From positions 1 to 64,000 of the forward strand of contig JAANDG010000548.1 in assembly GCA_036852015.1 (NCBI GenBank): a DNA stretch of 64,000 nucleotides, in the 5' to 3' direction. A program made the position numbers and the translations under genes. How positions within the stretch are numbered: the first letter of the stretch is position 1; the number at the start of each line of letters is the position of its first letter. Origin of the DNA: Pelodera strongyloides. Its lineage: Eukaryota; Nematoda; Chromadorea; Rhabditida; Rhabditidae. Below, piece by piece: positions 44,101 to 56,700 of this stretch. The notes below the pieces were generated by a model. The model saw nothing but the letters and a program-made list of their open reading frames with translations. It did no database searches and was not told the origin of the DNA.

Positions 44101-44134
44101 CTCCGAAACTGTCTCTTCTTGCAAAATAATCCAT
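35181..44134 (-). CDS. Argonaute with RG-rich head (nematode-type)
   Basis: About 29 short exons, roughly 1,080 residues. The first exon (43894-44134) encodes MDYFARRDSFGAYSDDEAV and then a long RGG/RGGRG tract, a typical site for arginine methylation and Tudor binding. An N domain (FDVEVSLLVVLAGKKGAV; VYDEAAILFVNED), linker (YGAGRGFKLGLGED), PAZ (40.0-40.85 kb; YPELPAVMEKRKDGTVLYHP), MID and PIWI follow. PIWI has MVLGYDLAHPTDKKAAVV (first Asp), MFVGDYHYQESIKELV (Glu), NIIVLRDGVSEGFYDK (second Asp), FVVIVATKRHSKR, and near the end ISIPEPVKQADEWAKRG, whose Asp could fill the fourth site (DEDD). A stop at 35181 ends the gene. The GDYxYQ stretch and the end resemble nematode WAGO-like proteins more than AGO1/PIWI, yet the tetrad looks kept. 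Clade is my judgement. Confidence 0.88.
36258..36308. repeat. Purine-rich (GA/GGGA)n run
   Basis: Interrupted GA and GGGA repeats in an Argonaute intron. Comparable runs are at 40975-41066 and 42046-42140 in the same gene. Confidence 0.9.
43093..43228. mobile_element. Small MITE in Argonaute intron
   Basis: CGGGTTTCCAAG at the left and CTTGGAAACCCG at the right are perfect inverted ends of a 136 b AT-rich segment inside the third intron. Confidence 0.5.
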
Positions 44135-44163
44135 TTTGTTAATAGCTTGGTCGAATTTAAGCG

Positions 44164-44172
44164 TAACGCTGA
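44164..44172 (-). promoter_or_regulatory. Splice-acceptor-like TATTTTCAG before Argonaute ATG
   Basis: On the minus strand TATTTTCAG precedes the Argonaute start codon by about 37 b (44135-44172), with no upstream exon apparent. This could be a trans-splice (spliced-leader) site, or the acceptor of a missed 5' UTR intron. Confidence 0.4.
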
Positions 44173-44633
44173 AAATATAGTCGTGATGTTCAATTGACGT
44201 CTAAATATGAAGACAATGAAGGAAATAAGGAAATGTTAGGAGACTGGCTAATTCCTAATTTCAAGAGGAATGATTGAATACTTATACTTATTGATATTCG
44301 AACGACAAAACATGAAGAGAACACGGTTGCGCGATGAGAACTAGACGAAATCTGGGGGAAATGCTAAGAATCTATGCATATCAAAAGGGGCGCGGCGAGA
44401 GATTTTCTTGAAAATATAGTTACGGTGAACCATCCCTTGATACATCACCAATTAGAATAAACTGCAAACTTAGGATTGAAAACCAAAATCCCAATCCAAA
44501 AAAAGCTAGCCCCAATGATGTAAGCTAAAAATTTCGAATTCTTTCGTGTGGTGTTCGATTAATTCAAAACATTACAAAAAAATATGCTTGAATGGGAGAG
44601 ACGGCATAAAGCATGAACTACTCTGTTCCTTCC

Positions 44634-44757
44634 TGACAGGGAGTTTCCCTCAAACACCTATATTGACAGGGAGTTTCCCTCAATGGCAGGCTGTCGCCCG
44701 CGTTAAAAAGTCCTATTCACCACAGTTCATAAATGGCAGGGAGTTTCCCTCAATGAC
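44634..44757. repeat. Three copies of CAGGGAGTTTCCCTCAA
   Basis: GACAGGGAGTTTCCCTCAA occurs at about 44635 and 44665, and GGCAGGGAGTTTCCCTCAA at about 44735. The core GGGAGTTTCCC is almost a palindrome and matches the kappa-B consensus. The copies lie 500-620 b upstream of the Argonaute start codon. A regulatory role is inference. Confidence 0.6.
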
Positions 44758-46247
44758 CGTAACCTGTGGCCCGGTAGGACATGAGTACTCTAGCAGACAA
44801 TTCCCTGTGACTCCGTGTCGCCAGGGTTCTGTCTCGGGGGGCCCGAAAGGACGCCACCATGTCAGTTTCGACGGGCGACACCCTGCCAAATAGGAACATA
44901 GTATGAGTCATATGGAAATGTAATTGTTGGGTGGTAAACGTGTGTAAACCTGTCAGCGTGTGAACCAAAATCAAAATTTACCAAAAGCTATTGTAATTTT
45001 TCTAGCTTTCACAAAACTGTACGTAAAAGGATCATATGTCGACCAAAATTTAGGAATTCTAGTAGCATAATGCATTTTTAACTGCAGTCCCCGACCCACC
45101 ATAAATATGACGGCAATTCACAGCTACCAACTTCAGCGCAAACTTATTATTGGTGCTGCCAATGGAATAGGTAAAGTCTCAGATATAAATAATATAAATA
45201 AGTTAAGAAACCACGTTGAGAGGTGAATCAGAAACAATTAAAGTTTGACGAACGGAGCAGTAATTTTTTCAAGATTTATAAAACAATTTATAAAGTTGTT
45301 AAAAGTTAATATTAAAGAAAGGTAGGAATATGCTCCCCACGGCTCACAGCTCAGCTTATATGTCAGCAAAAGGGGGCGGGGCGGAACTTTCTCGAAAGCG
45401 ATGTCAGACAGCTAGAGGGAGGAAAGCTGACGACAAACAAGGCCGGCACAGAGAGGGCCGGCGCCAGCACGCTGATTCATAACCAGAAGAGAGTGCTGTT
45501 CGATATGAGAGGGCAGAGAAGCTAGATTGTTGGGATTTCGCCTTTTTGCAGCAATCGAGCAATAACAATCGGGCATGAGAATTTCTCCACAGTGCAAACA
45601 AATAGGCACAAACGGTGTTTTAGTAAACAATCAAAAGTTAAACAGAGGGCCAAAACGTATAACCAGGTCCCAAATATGTGAAAACATTCAATTTCGCAAT
45701 CTGACTTCTCTAACTGAGATATTAGTTCGGTGGGAATATGTATTTAGGCGTTTTCCCCAACTTTGAAGGCTCACATTGCTCAACAAATGTTGATTTCTCT
45801 TCCTCAATATTGCGTGAGCATCGTTACTATTGTGTGAGGACGTCTCAAAATGATGTTCCTCAGTGTTGTGTGAGGAAGAACTTGCTGCTATGCATGCTTG
45901 GACGAAGTATATTTTAGATGGAGTCTGAATTGAAATTGGATGCAAATAGGTGTCTTCTTAGAAGAATTGTCATGACCAATTAATCACCAATGAAACACCG
46001 ACCATGTGGCAACTCGAATTTGTTGAATTAGAATTATACCGAGAACTGAATGATATCGATACCTACGTGACTGCTTCTCTTCTAACTTACTAAGTTGACT
46101 AACTTGACTGAATGTACGCTAACTCAACCAATCGCATGGCACAATACTTCAACTACAAAAAGAGACGGAAATAAGAAGGCCTTATACAAAAGAACATTGT
46201 CTTCAGTACTTCTTCATTGTCTCTATCGAAGTCTGTTTGTTCATTTG

Positions 46248-46322
46248 TGTCCCTCCAGGATCGAACCAAGGTCGTTCCGTGTGGTAGACGAGAACTCTAC
46301 CACTCAGCTGATACCATAATTC
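46248..46322 (-). repeat. tRNA-like SINE fragment
   Basis: Minus strand: TATCAGCTGAGTGGTAGAG (A box) and, 35 b later, GGTTCGATCC (perfect B box), close to a tRNA-Gly-like layout. The acceptor ends do not pair and the T stem is mostly wobble pairs, so a pseudo-tRNA or SINE. Confidence 0.5.
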
Positions 46323-47164
46323 GTATTTCAGAGTTCAGGTCCTCATGTATGATTGAAGTTGATATCTCTCTAAACCCCAGTTGTATGTGTAGCCAGCCCG
46401 GCAATTTCTGCCCTTGTTATTGCTGCTGAGAATCGATAGTAAGTAAAAGCCATTTGCGCCCTCGTCAGAGTGCAGACGCTCAGAGTCATTTTTCTGCCTT
46501 CTTTGCGTTGCCCTACTCGCACGCTATTTCAGGTCCTATCGTCCTTCCAGTCACTGTTATGGAACCTTTATCTCTTGGAATATGTGGCAGTGTGCAGGGC
46601 TGATAGCGTACCTGTGTACTCGGCCCTTCTGAAAAAACAGTTGTGAAATCACGTCTATATCAGAAAATAAAACAAAGGAGCGCTATTAGCATTCCAACAC
46701 GCACGGCATGAATCATGAATATGAAATATGAGAAAACCCACGTATAGGAAAAAAACTTTAGAAATGAATATGAATGAATTAACAGTTATTTCATCTGAGC
46801 AGTGTACAAATAGTACGAAATCGACGTACAGCTGCATAGTTTTATGTTTTTCTCAGCTCTTTCCTGTACTTAATTATACCAAAGTAAAATTGCAACCTTG
46901 GCCTTGGATGTTTAATTAGGGAATGCGTGATATCGCAGGAAACCCAGGCTATCTACACCTTACAAAAACTAAAACGGGTAACACGCACCATAGCATGCTG
47001 ATCAAGCGCCGCGCTTACATCGCACACCTAAAGGGAAAACTGCATTTCGTGACATTGTGCTGTAGGTGGACGAGTTTGGTGAATTACGGGAAATCATACA
47101 CCCTTAGCCTTTAGCCCGCACTTCTTTGCATTTCTTTTTTTTTATAAGTTTTACATTACAAAAT

Positions 47165-47385
47165 CAATTCTCCCACAGCTGTGATGTCAGTATCTACTCG
47201 CCTGTCGTCTCTCCGAAACGCTCACTTCCTCACAGCCCAGCCTATCTTCTTCGTACACACTATTTCCTCTCTACCATCACCGTTTCAACCTCTCGCCGAA
47301 CCCTGATATTTCGCACGTTTTTGCGGCGAAAAGTACACCGCGGCAAAGCAACGTGTCCTTCGAAGGGCAAAATAATAAGAAAGGA
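47165..47385 (+). repeat. Dispersed repeat B, copy 1
   Basis: Shares with 48.87 kb the order CACAGCTGTGA..., CACTATTTC, ACCGTCTCAACCTCTCGC-type text, and then AAGTACACCGCGGCAAAGCA and ACGTGTC. Identity is about 70-80% by eye with indels. It may be a retroelement fragment; no coding match. Confidence 0.7.
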
Positions 47386-47844
47386 ATTCTCAAATATGCA
47401 GGGGGGTAAACTATGTATGCTGTATTGACCCTCCAATTAAACCAAAAAATTGCGGTGGTAATTGGGTGTTTCTCATAATATATATATAGTGTCCAAAAAG
47501 CGATGTACTGTCCCTCATTTGGTATCCCGGTTAGTTATGCCTTTTATGGCGAACCAGAATAATGTAATTTTTTCGTGAAATCCATGTTTCGTTCACGACA
47601 TGGATTTTTTTCGAGTTGGCTGGCTTTTTTGGAAGGGAAATTTCATAAACTGTACAGAAAAAAAAATATACGTTGATGACACTAGCGTTATGAGCGGAGA
47701 AAGTCTGGCGCTGCGTGAAGAATATTGGATCGTTGTATGCAGTTCAAAAAATATAGAAGTTAGGCAAAACATACAGTAGCCAACGAGTGAAAATTTTAAG
47801 AAAATGAAACAATAGCCCGTGTCGACAACGAGTGGAAAATTTTA

Positions 47845-48003
47845 AGAAAATGAAACAATAGCCCGTATTCTCGGGTCGACGGGAATGTTCCGTTTGTGAG
47901 CTCATTCGTATGCAAATTTTTCCTCCAGCTAGACTGATAGTCGAGAAATTTGCATACAAAGGATTTCCCAAACGGAACGTTTCCCCGAGAATACGGGCTA
48001 ATG
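47845..48003. mobile_element. MITE family A, copy 2
   Basis: Same ends (TAGCCCGTATTCTCGGG / CCCGAGAATACGGGCTA) and the same inner order as the copy at 27.93 kb. A 40 b sequence just before it is duplicated (AACGAGTG(A/G)AAATTTTAAG at about 47779 and 47827). Confidence 0.8.
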
Positions 48004-48869
48004 AATCTATCTCATGCAATAAAGTCGGAGGCGTGCAGCTCTACGTAATGAAAAGTGGACAGTACATAAAATAGTATATTCTACGATGATTCCCTTCCAG
48101 TGCAAACAAAGGTAAAGTTATTGAAAAACAATTGCAAGATAAACACACTACGGACACAAATGAATCATACTATCATACACATAACTAGGACAACAAGCAC
48201 TGAATTGGGTAACAACACTGAATACTAGGATATGAACAATAACAAAAGAAAAGAATAATGCGGATTCATCATTAATGAGTCAGGCTGCCCTATACATCTA
48301 TTTCAGTAATTGAAGCGTGTATAGGATTATGCGGCCCATGGACCAATGCAGCTCCACGCTCGTGCTGCACACATAAAACGGAATTCATAAAGTAGGCAGA
48401 CCACAAAATCGTAGAAACGGGGTGCTACACATTGGAAACGGAGTAACGGTGACGGTTCCCTGTTTTTTTTTGTCATGGCCTAATACATCAGCTGACCTTT
48501 TCGTGACCAATTTGAAAAGCGTCGTCAGCTGTCACCACATGATCACAAAATGTTTTTTTCGGAGAAAACCATTTGGCAACCGATTACTTACAGTTTTTTT
48601 CAGTTTTTTTTTCTATGATAATCATGTTTAGACATGACGTCTTCCTTCTTTCTTTTCACAAATATACACTATGTAGAACCCATTATTTTCAATTCGATTC
48701 ATAAAGTATTTGCAGGTGCGCCACAAGTTCGCCAGGGTCAGCTCACCCCAATCGTCTAAATTTCGAGCACAGCTTTCATTTCAATAGTTATTTATATTAT
48801 AAAACTTCCTTCTCAATTCAACTTATTTCCCTTTCAATGAACTTTTATATTTATATCAAAACGCCAGAT

Positions 48870-49085
48870 CGATTCGCCCCAGCTGTGAAGTCGCTCTCTA
48901 ATAGCCGGCCCTCTCTCCGAGATGCACATTCTTCACGGTGTGCCTCTAGCTTCTTTGTCAACACTATTTCTTCCCTATCACCGTCTCAACCTCTCGCGGA
49001 ACCTTGCTCTCTTGCATGTTTTTGCAGAGAAGTACACCGCGGCAAAGCAACGTGTCTTTCCACTCTCAAAACACTGAGTAGAGAT
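48870..49085 (+). repeat. Dispersed repeat B, copy 2
   Basis: Second copy of the repeat at 47.17 kb, including GAAGTACACCGCGGCAAAGC. Same orientation, 1.7 kb apart. Confidence 0.7.
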
Positions 49086-50724
49086 TTTTCAGCTACCAAG
49101 GGGGTTTCAAAGTAATGCACAATAAAACAATGAAAATGCAAATACTTCTCATGAAACTAGAGCATGGAATAGAATGCTCTGCTTTCCTCGTCGCTATGTA
49201 AAGAAAGCAATTGTTTTTCAATTACTAAACGTGTTGAAACTGTTCACTATCAATTGAAAGACAGAGGGAAACCAACGAAAAAATTCCATATACATCTCTT
49301 TAATCAATAATTTGCAAGAAAAATATTGAGCTTCGTTATAAGATTCCATGTAAAAATCACGTTACTAAAGTTAGGTGTTGAATAAAATTAGAAATTATTA
49401 AAATAAACAGTACGCATACAAACTGGTAAGCCTCTACAAAATACTCATTTGAATAGAAATCTGCAGACCTACAGTAAGAGAAACCAGAGCGGACTTTACA
49501 AGCATACTGAAGAAGAAATTAGATCCGATTCATGTCTACCGTACACCCTACACGCCTCTACAGTACAATGCTTTATCTCCCAAAATATACTTAAAAAAAC
49601 TCGATACTTAATATATTCACATCTGAATCCTACACTCTATAGAAAATGAAGATACAAATATATTAATAGACAGATACACTACGACAATACTGCTATAAAT
49701 ATAAGCAGAACGTTCACACTTACTAACAAATACATTATATATTAATATATAATAAAATTAGAGATAATTGGAATAATTTCAATATATAACTTCGAATAGG
49801 GGCAAGGAGAAACCTAAATTACCTATTGTTAGCTAGGGCCTTAACCTCAACCAAGACCCTAACCAATCCCCAAGGCATAACAGTACATTAGTTTAATACA
49901 CAATACAGTGTTACTGCTAAATTCACGCCAAAACAGAGACTCCTATCAGTAAGGATCAACAGTATTACTTGGACTTAAGAGAAAATCAGAAAAATGAAAA
50001 CAAGTGCATCATTTACAGAGTGTACAATAGTGTACAGCTTCACAAAACGGGAAGACTAATGAAGAAATGAAGAAACTAAAGAAATATATAATGTCTAACA
50101 ATAACTAACAAAAATCACTGGGAATAATAATTCATATTCGCTACTTCACTTCACTGCTCTCCTCTTCGTGTGCCTCTCTCAACAACTCAAAATAAGCCCA
50201 GAAACACTAAAACTTCCTACAGTAGCCATATGCACGAAAAAGTCGGTGTCCCCTCTCTCTCTCTCCCTGGCGGGAAAAAAATTGCCCCGGGGTGCCGTCA
50301 CCCATCTCCTCCTATCGCCCGCGGGAGGCTCGGGAGGTGACTCCTTCTTCGGGCTTCGTTCATACCACTACAGCAAAAGTACAGGATACTGGATACGGAT
50401 AGTCACCACAAAACTAATATTCACGGGTGACAAAAGGAAAAAAACATATACATATACTGAATATAGATTTAATATAGTTAGATTATACAGTACATACAAA
50501 TATGATATAGAGCCAAATACTGAAAAATCGGTGCCTATGCTGCCATGGAATAACGTCGGGGGCAGAAACTGAGTATTGGTAGTTGCTGTATGAATAATCG
50601 ATAAATTCTCCCAACGCCCCGACTAGTCAACATAATTCTGTAGTCGTCAATGCGCTCAATCAGACGCGGGATACTCACTCAAAATTCAAAATTCACGTAA
50701 GAACTAAAAAATCAATCAATAATC

Positions 50725-53700
50725 TCAAATCTTGGTGAGTCCTGCAGCCACCTGGCATAACATTCTCGCTTGCCGCCTGAGGTTCGCGTCCGTGGTACGC
50801 TGTTGGAACTCTGCAAAACAAGTTTTTAGAACTCTGAAGTGACAAATAGTCCAGTCGATAAACAATTGATCAGTGATTCCCTCGGGGATCAGATCAATAG
50901 GATTAGGTCCAAAACACTAAGGCCTTTGCATAGGCAAAGGTACACGCTTATGCTTGCTTACCCAAATGCACCCTCAATCAAATACAGAATCGCAAGAGGG
51001 GAAAACTAAATGTTTTATGATTGGATCTTAAACGGTTTCGCAAGGACAATCACTGCAATGAAAGTTGTTTGATTTGGATACCAATATATACCAACTCAAT
51101 ATGACTCAAGAGCATAATGGACGCGAAATGAATAAAAACATTACACGGCACCAATGCCAACCACGGAAGAAAACTTAGATGAGTACATACCTTAAATTAT
51201 TATTAATTAATCAACTTTCTATATAACAAAAAAAAACATACCCTTCAAATTATGCGTAACCGCCGAAATCACTCCTGGAACATGGATCCCAATATCCGCA
51301 TCGTAGATATTAATAGCCGTGAGCACGAATTCCATGTACCTTAAACATAGCAATAAACTTCAAAAAAAAAAAATTCTTGTATAGAATAATAGAATACCGC
51401 AGGGGCTCAGTTTTTCGTCAAAACATTTTCTTGATTTATACAATACCGCAGAGGCTCAGGTTTTCGGTTTCGTCTCTTACAGGGGCATGCGTTCAGTTGT
51501 TACTGTCTAGTGTAAACAACCGATGGCAGGGCAATCGTAAGTGAAAACTTCCAGATAACTCCACACATTCGCTGGATTTGATACGGTAAGGTACCTTTTG
51601 TCAAAATAATTAAGGAAAAAAGGAGCACAGAAAAGTTAAAAGTTAAAAGCATAGAAAACATGATTCATTTGGTTTATACTCACAACCAATTCAAAGCCAT
51701 ACAGGAGATAAACCCCACCTAAACTTGATATCCGTGTCCTTGTCCAAATAACGGCACAATTGCTGTAGAAGGGGGAGGAGCACCGGTTGGGGAAGCACGT
51801 TTTCCTATATTTGTACACAATGTTAGTTTAAAAAAGTGAGTTATATAAATGGAGCAAGGAAGATTGTGAAAAGAGCCTGTGCCATTCTACAGGTCCATTT
51901 ATCTCTCCAACGAACATGCCGTTCAATAACCCGATTACATAATCAAAGGACTGATTGAGAAAGGTCTTTAAGTCTTCATCCAACTATCGACCATTGCTTC
52001 CCCAACAATAAATCCCATCACTGAAACATTCATCTAACCAACGAAACAAATCCTCTATACCACCATGTGCTACATTTACACCTAAACCTAAAAAAATGAT
52101 CAAAATGAAAAACCTTTTGGAATAATTCCTCCGGATTCACATGTTGACATACATAGAGAATGGCCTCTTCATCGGCCAAGTTCAGCGCCTGAAACGAAAA
52201 ACTCAGTGGATAGAAAAGTAAAATAGATAACAAACAAACATAATTAAAAGGTTATAAAACTGGGACTGACCTTCAGGGCCACCCGAAGGGGTCCCTGAAC
52301 TGAAGTCCATTCTGGTCTACCGAAGCATACATAAAACATCGCAGTATTCCACCACTGATAGAGTATTTATGTTATACTTTCGCGCGCATTCGCCGCGAAA
52401 GCGTAACATAAATTATAAATACTCTATGATCAAAGTGCGCCAAAAAGGCTCGTCATTCAGTGCATTTTAATTCCTCACTATGATGCTAAATAATTCTGAA
52501 TATGTCCAAAAAATCTAACCTAGTAACAAAACACCAAAACTACCCACCGTCTCAAACGCCACGGCCACATTGCCTGCCAAAAGGAATGACTGAAGTTGTT
52601 GGACTAGAACCTGTCGTTCTGTGGCAAGGGGAGCCGGAGTCGCTGCCACCAACTGGGAGGTTTGAAGGGCGCGCAGCTGAAAGATTAGAACTAAATTCAC
52701 TAAATAGAATAATATAAAATTATGTTTCTTTCGTTGATCAGCATCCAGCATACAATACATATAATACTTAAATGATTACCTTAAACCAGAACACACCGAT
52801 TTCTCATAACAAATCACCATAAAGGGCTATAGAATGCGACAATGCTAGAAAAATGAATGAGGAAACAAACTCAATGTAAGATAAGTCCTCTACCCACCTG
52901 ATTCAAGTATTGCTCCATTCCTTGTCTAAAGTGCTCATTCAATTGCTTGAATAGTTGTGTACAGGTACGCTCGATGGTCGGTAGTACAAGCTAAATAAAG
53001 CACTGAGGTGAATAAACAGCATCACTACAAACTATAAACCAAAAAGATGAAGATAAAGTACCGGGTTTTCTCAACCGAATCCGCAGAAACGGTGCACCGG
53101 GTCTGGTTCATTTCTGAAGCCGGACGAACTGTTAAAGGGAGAGGCCCACGAGAAAAAAGGTTTCCTCAATTTACTTGAAAAGAATGTCCGGAATTTCAGA
53201 AATATTACTGTAAAAACCGCATTTCTTTAGGCCTAGAACTCGCGGAGTTATTCCTCGGCAAACTGTTCGGCCAGGTACCGTAGTCAGAATCAATTTTTGC
53301 GCTTTTAGGGGATTAAAGTATTGAAAAAGCTTTGTTATAATGGTAGGAATGTTCTTCGTTCGTTTAACAATCATTATGTAGGGAAAGAATGCTAATGGGT
53401 GGATATAAACCTAAAAACGTATTTAAACCTTTCTGACTACGGAAACTGGCCGAACTGTTTGCCGTGAAATATCTCTGCGAGTTCTAGGCGTAAAGAAATG
53501 CGGTTTTCACAGTAATATTTCTGAGTTTCCGGACGTTCTGTGCAAGTAAATTGAGGAACACTTTTTTCTCGTGGGCCTCTCCCTTTTTTAAACTTCCCTT
53601 CCCGGAGGCCAATTTTCTCGGGAAGCCGCATAAACCAAACGAACCTCAAATCCTAACTCTTCAAACCTCACTTATGTTTTTCTTTTTGGTTTTCTCTCAA

Positions 53701-56700
53701 GTTCTCTCCTTCTCTCAAAGCATCGAACTGACAAAAACTACAACCAAATAAACTATAGCAATCAGCGGATAAGGATGCAACTGTAAGTTTAATTTAACAA
53801 CACGCAAACACACCTGCACAATCGCTTCTTTCGTTTTCTCCGCGACGCGTTGGTGGATTCCATCAGCAGATAGCTGAACGAAATTTAATGATAAGAAAAG
53901 AAAATCATAAATCGACTGTCATTCCCGACACCACAGATATCCCCATGTTTCAGTATTCAGTGATATATCCCCGCAGTGGACAAACATCACTGGACAGCGG
54001 CTTATGGTCCTACTCAAAAAAATTTCATTAAAGTGTCCCACTAATTGCGCTAAAAAAAAGGAGTTAAACTGCATACACCCTGTGAAACAACACCTCTTAC
54101 CATATGGTTGGCCTGGATAGAGTTCTCCACCGCGAGCGAGTTCTCGTTGAGGGCGTTTCTGACCACATTCACCGTTTCATCACGATTTGCCTCGATCATC
54201 TCGGAGACATTGGCCAGAAGGCGGTCCTCGCGAAGAGAGAATTCTTCCTCTGCACAAACACTCCAATATAAAAAAAGTAAACTACAAGCGCAACAAGCTC
54301 TAAACTACAGATAAGCTCCAATACGAAACACACAATACAATGCTAAAGAAAAATCGGATTTCAGTTGTTTAGCGTGAACAAGCAAATCATACAGTATGCA
54401 AACCAAGCGTATCGTATTTCTAATAGGCCTAGCTCCAGAAAGCCATTCCAGTTGTTTGATATTCAAATATGTTTCGACATCACATTTCGTTTAATAAACG
54501 CGAAACGCGGAAATACTCACTAAACTGTTTGAGCAAGTTCACAATATCCTCATTGGTAGCCGCGGCTCGACGTTCACTATCGGCGCGATCGGCTCTGCAA
54601 ATCACTGGTATCTGCCAAACAATGATGGCACAGTAAAAGCACGCCAGGGGTACAGGTTGGTGCTTGAAAACACGCACCAACCACCTCCGGATTGGTTTGT
54701 TTTGACCACCTCCGGAAGCAATTCCCAATTAATATGTTTTATTAAAACGCTCTATCACCAAGCTAAAGAAACCACCTCCATTTACGCACGGAATTTACAC
54801 CTTGAAGCACGCAACTTATAAACTTATTTTAGCCTGAGAGTCAATCTATATTTTGGTATTATTCTACAACCTCGAACATACAAAATTTTTAACAAAACAA
54901 TTAACATCCCAAAACTGTAGGACCATAAGACCTACCGTAACGTGAGTCTCTCGATATTCTCGCTTATTTCATCGAGTCTGGCCTGAATATCGGCCACGGG
55001 AATCCTCTCCTTTTCGCTTTCTGTTTCCCGCAATCCGGATGTACTGGCTTGTGCATCGGTGCTGAACAAAAAAGGTACCACATTTGGAAAGAACAAGACA
55101 AATTTCAAATACATAAATTCGGGCAAATATCAATTTTGTGATAAACCACTGGCAACGATGTCATACACAAATAACACAAAAAAATAGATACATTCCTTTG
55201 CGTGGCACGCACTTAAGACTATATTCATGATAGGTATAACACCTATTATGAAGATGAAGCAGATTATTCAATTTTGCAATATCGGTGCCGAGAAATCATA
55301 CTACACAGGAAAGTGGAAACCTCGATATGGCCCCGATCACGGCCCCATTTTTGGAGGGACGTGATCGGGGCCATATCGGGGTTTTTGGTTTCCCATGCTA
55401 TAAAACTCACGCATCAGTTACTCCCGCATCCACCATATCACATAATTCGGTGTCGGCTGTCTTTTCCAAGGTCACATCCAACTGAAATGAATAAATTAAA
55501 TCGGGAAACTGGAAAGTGCCCCCCCCCCCGCTCCCTGCCGTTCATGAGCACTTTCACTTTCTGTACAAGAAATAGGTGTATCGTAATCCGGCACCTTGTG
55601 CTTAACTCAAATGCCTGAAATTTAGAAACCGAGGTTACGATACCCTTATTTCCTCTATAGAAAGTGAAAGTGCACTTTTCACGGGGAAGAAAGTGCTTAT
55701 AAACCTCTATAAACCCCTAACCCAGTTAACGATTTTCCGCCGGTGTTAGATGTGATTTACCGGAGTTAGAATGTAACTTAACCATACCCTGCAAAACGCA
55801 ATGTGGCACCTTTTCTACGTAACTACACACACTATTGCCATGGCGGTGTTACATTGATGACAAGTTCCTTACTACCTGATGTCACGAAGTAGCAGCGTAA
55901 AGGCGTAAACGATAAAACACAATCGGTGGGTCTTTCCGAATCTTGGAATGCAATATCAAACTGGATACATCTTACAATAGAAAACAGTAAACATATGATT
56001 ATAAAATACAATCGTCAGGAATATATAAAAGAAAAAAGGTATTCGAATGGAATATGGGGTAGAAATTAGATTAGGGAATCCGGCTAAACCAACCCAAGTC
56101 CCATTTACGTATGAAATTACGTTACGCCCTGCTTCTCACCTGGACAACATTCTTGTAGTTGATTGCAATAAACTGAATTGTGTTTGTATTCTTCAGTGGA
56201 CGGGCATCTTCGTCTTCATCATCACACAGAGAGTTGTCATCTAAACAAATATAAACACTAGGAGTATATCACAAAAAGAAAGAAAGTCTGTTGCACCAAG
56301 TTCTTAGACCACGATTTCGTCGCCTTTCAACCTCGATTATTGCACTGTTTCACCTATCCTTTTTTAATTGAATTCCAATCGAATATCTGATAGTAGTACC
56401 CGTAACGCTGTTCTTGCCATCATAGTCAACGAAGTGCTTAAATCACCCATTCGAACAATAAGCAAGTGTTATAATATATGCCGGTAAGAGAAAGCAAAGT
56501 TATCAGATATTTTCATAAAACCAACCCTCTACATCCTCATTATTCTCCGTGATGGCGAATGGGACGGCCGTGACAATTGGATGGCAGAATCCGACTTGGG
56601 TCACACTACAGAGCCGTGGAGTGGTGCGACTGTAGTCCAACTCCACACTGAAGATGTTCTGCAAAGGAATAATCAGGTCCAGCCACCTTCAGTCTCTCCC

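Larger units (their letters stand above)
44135..50724. other. Repeat-rich intergenic region
   Basis: 6.6 kb without a supportable gene. It holds three copies of a 19 b word (44.64-44.76 kb), a tRNA-like SINE (46.25 kb), a pair of related 230 b repeats (47.15 and 48.86 kb) and a MITE (47.85 kb). Open frames here are short, lack exon partners and have no recognised motifs. Confidence 0.5.

Noticed and set aside
46248..46322. tRNA-Gly-like gene
   Set aside because: A and B boxes fit, but the T stem is mostly wobble pairs and the acceptor ends do not pair.
50168..50572. 134-residue + strand frame
   Set aside because: No start context, splice partners or recognisable motif; lies in the 3' flank of EDC4 and is rich in Ser/Leu from simple sequence.
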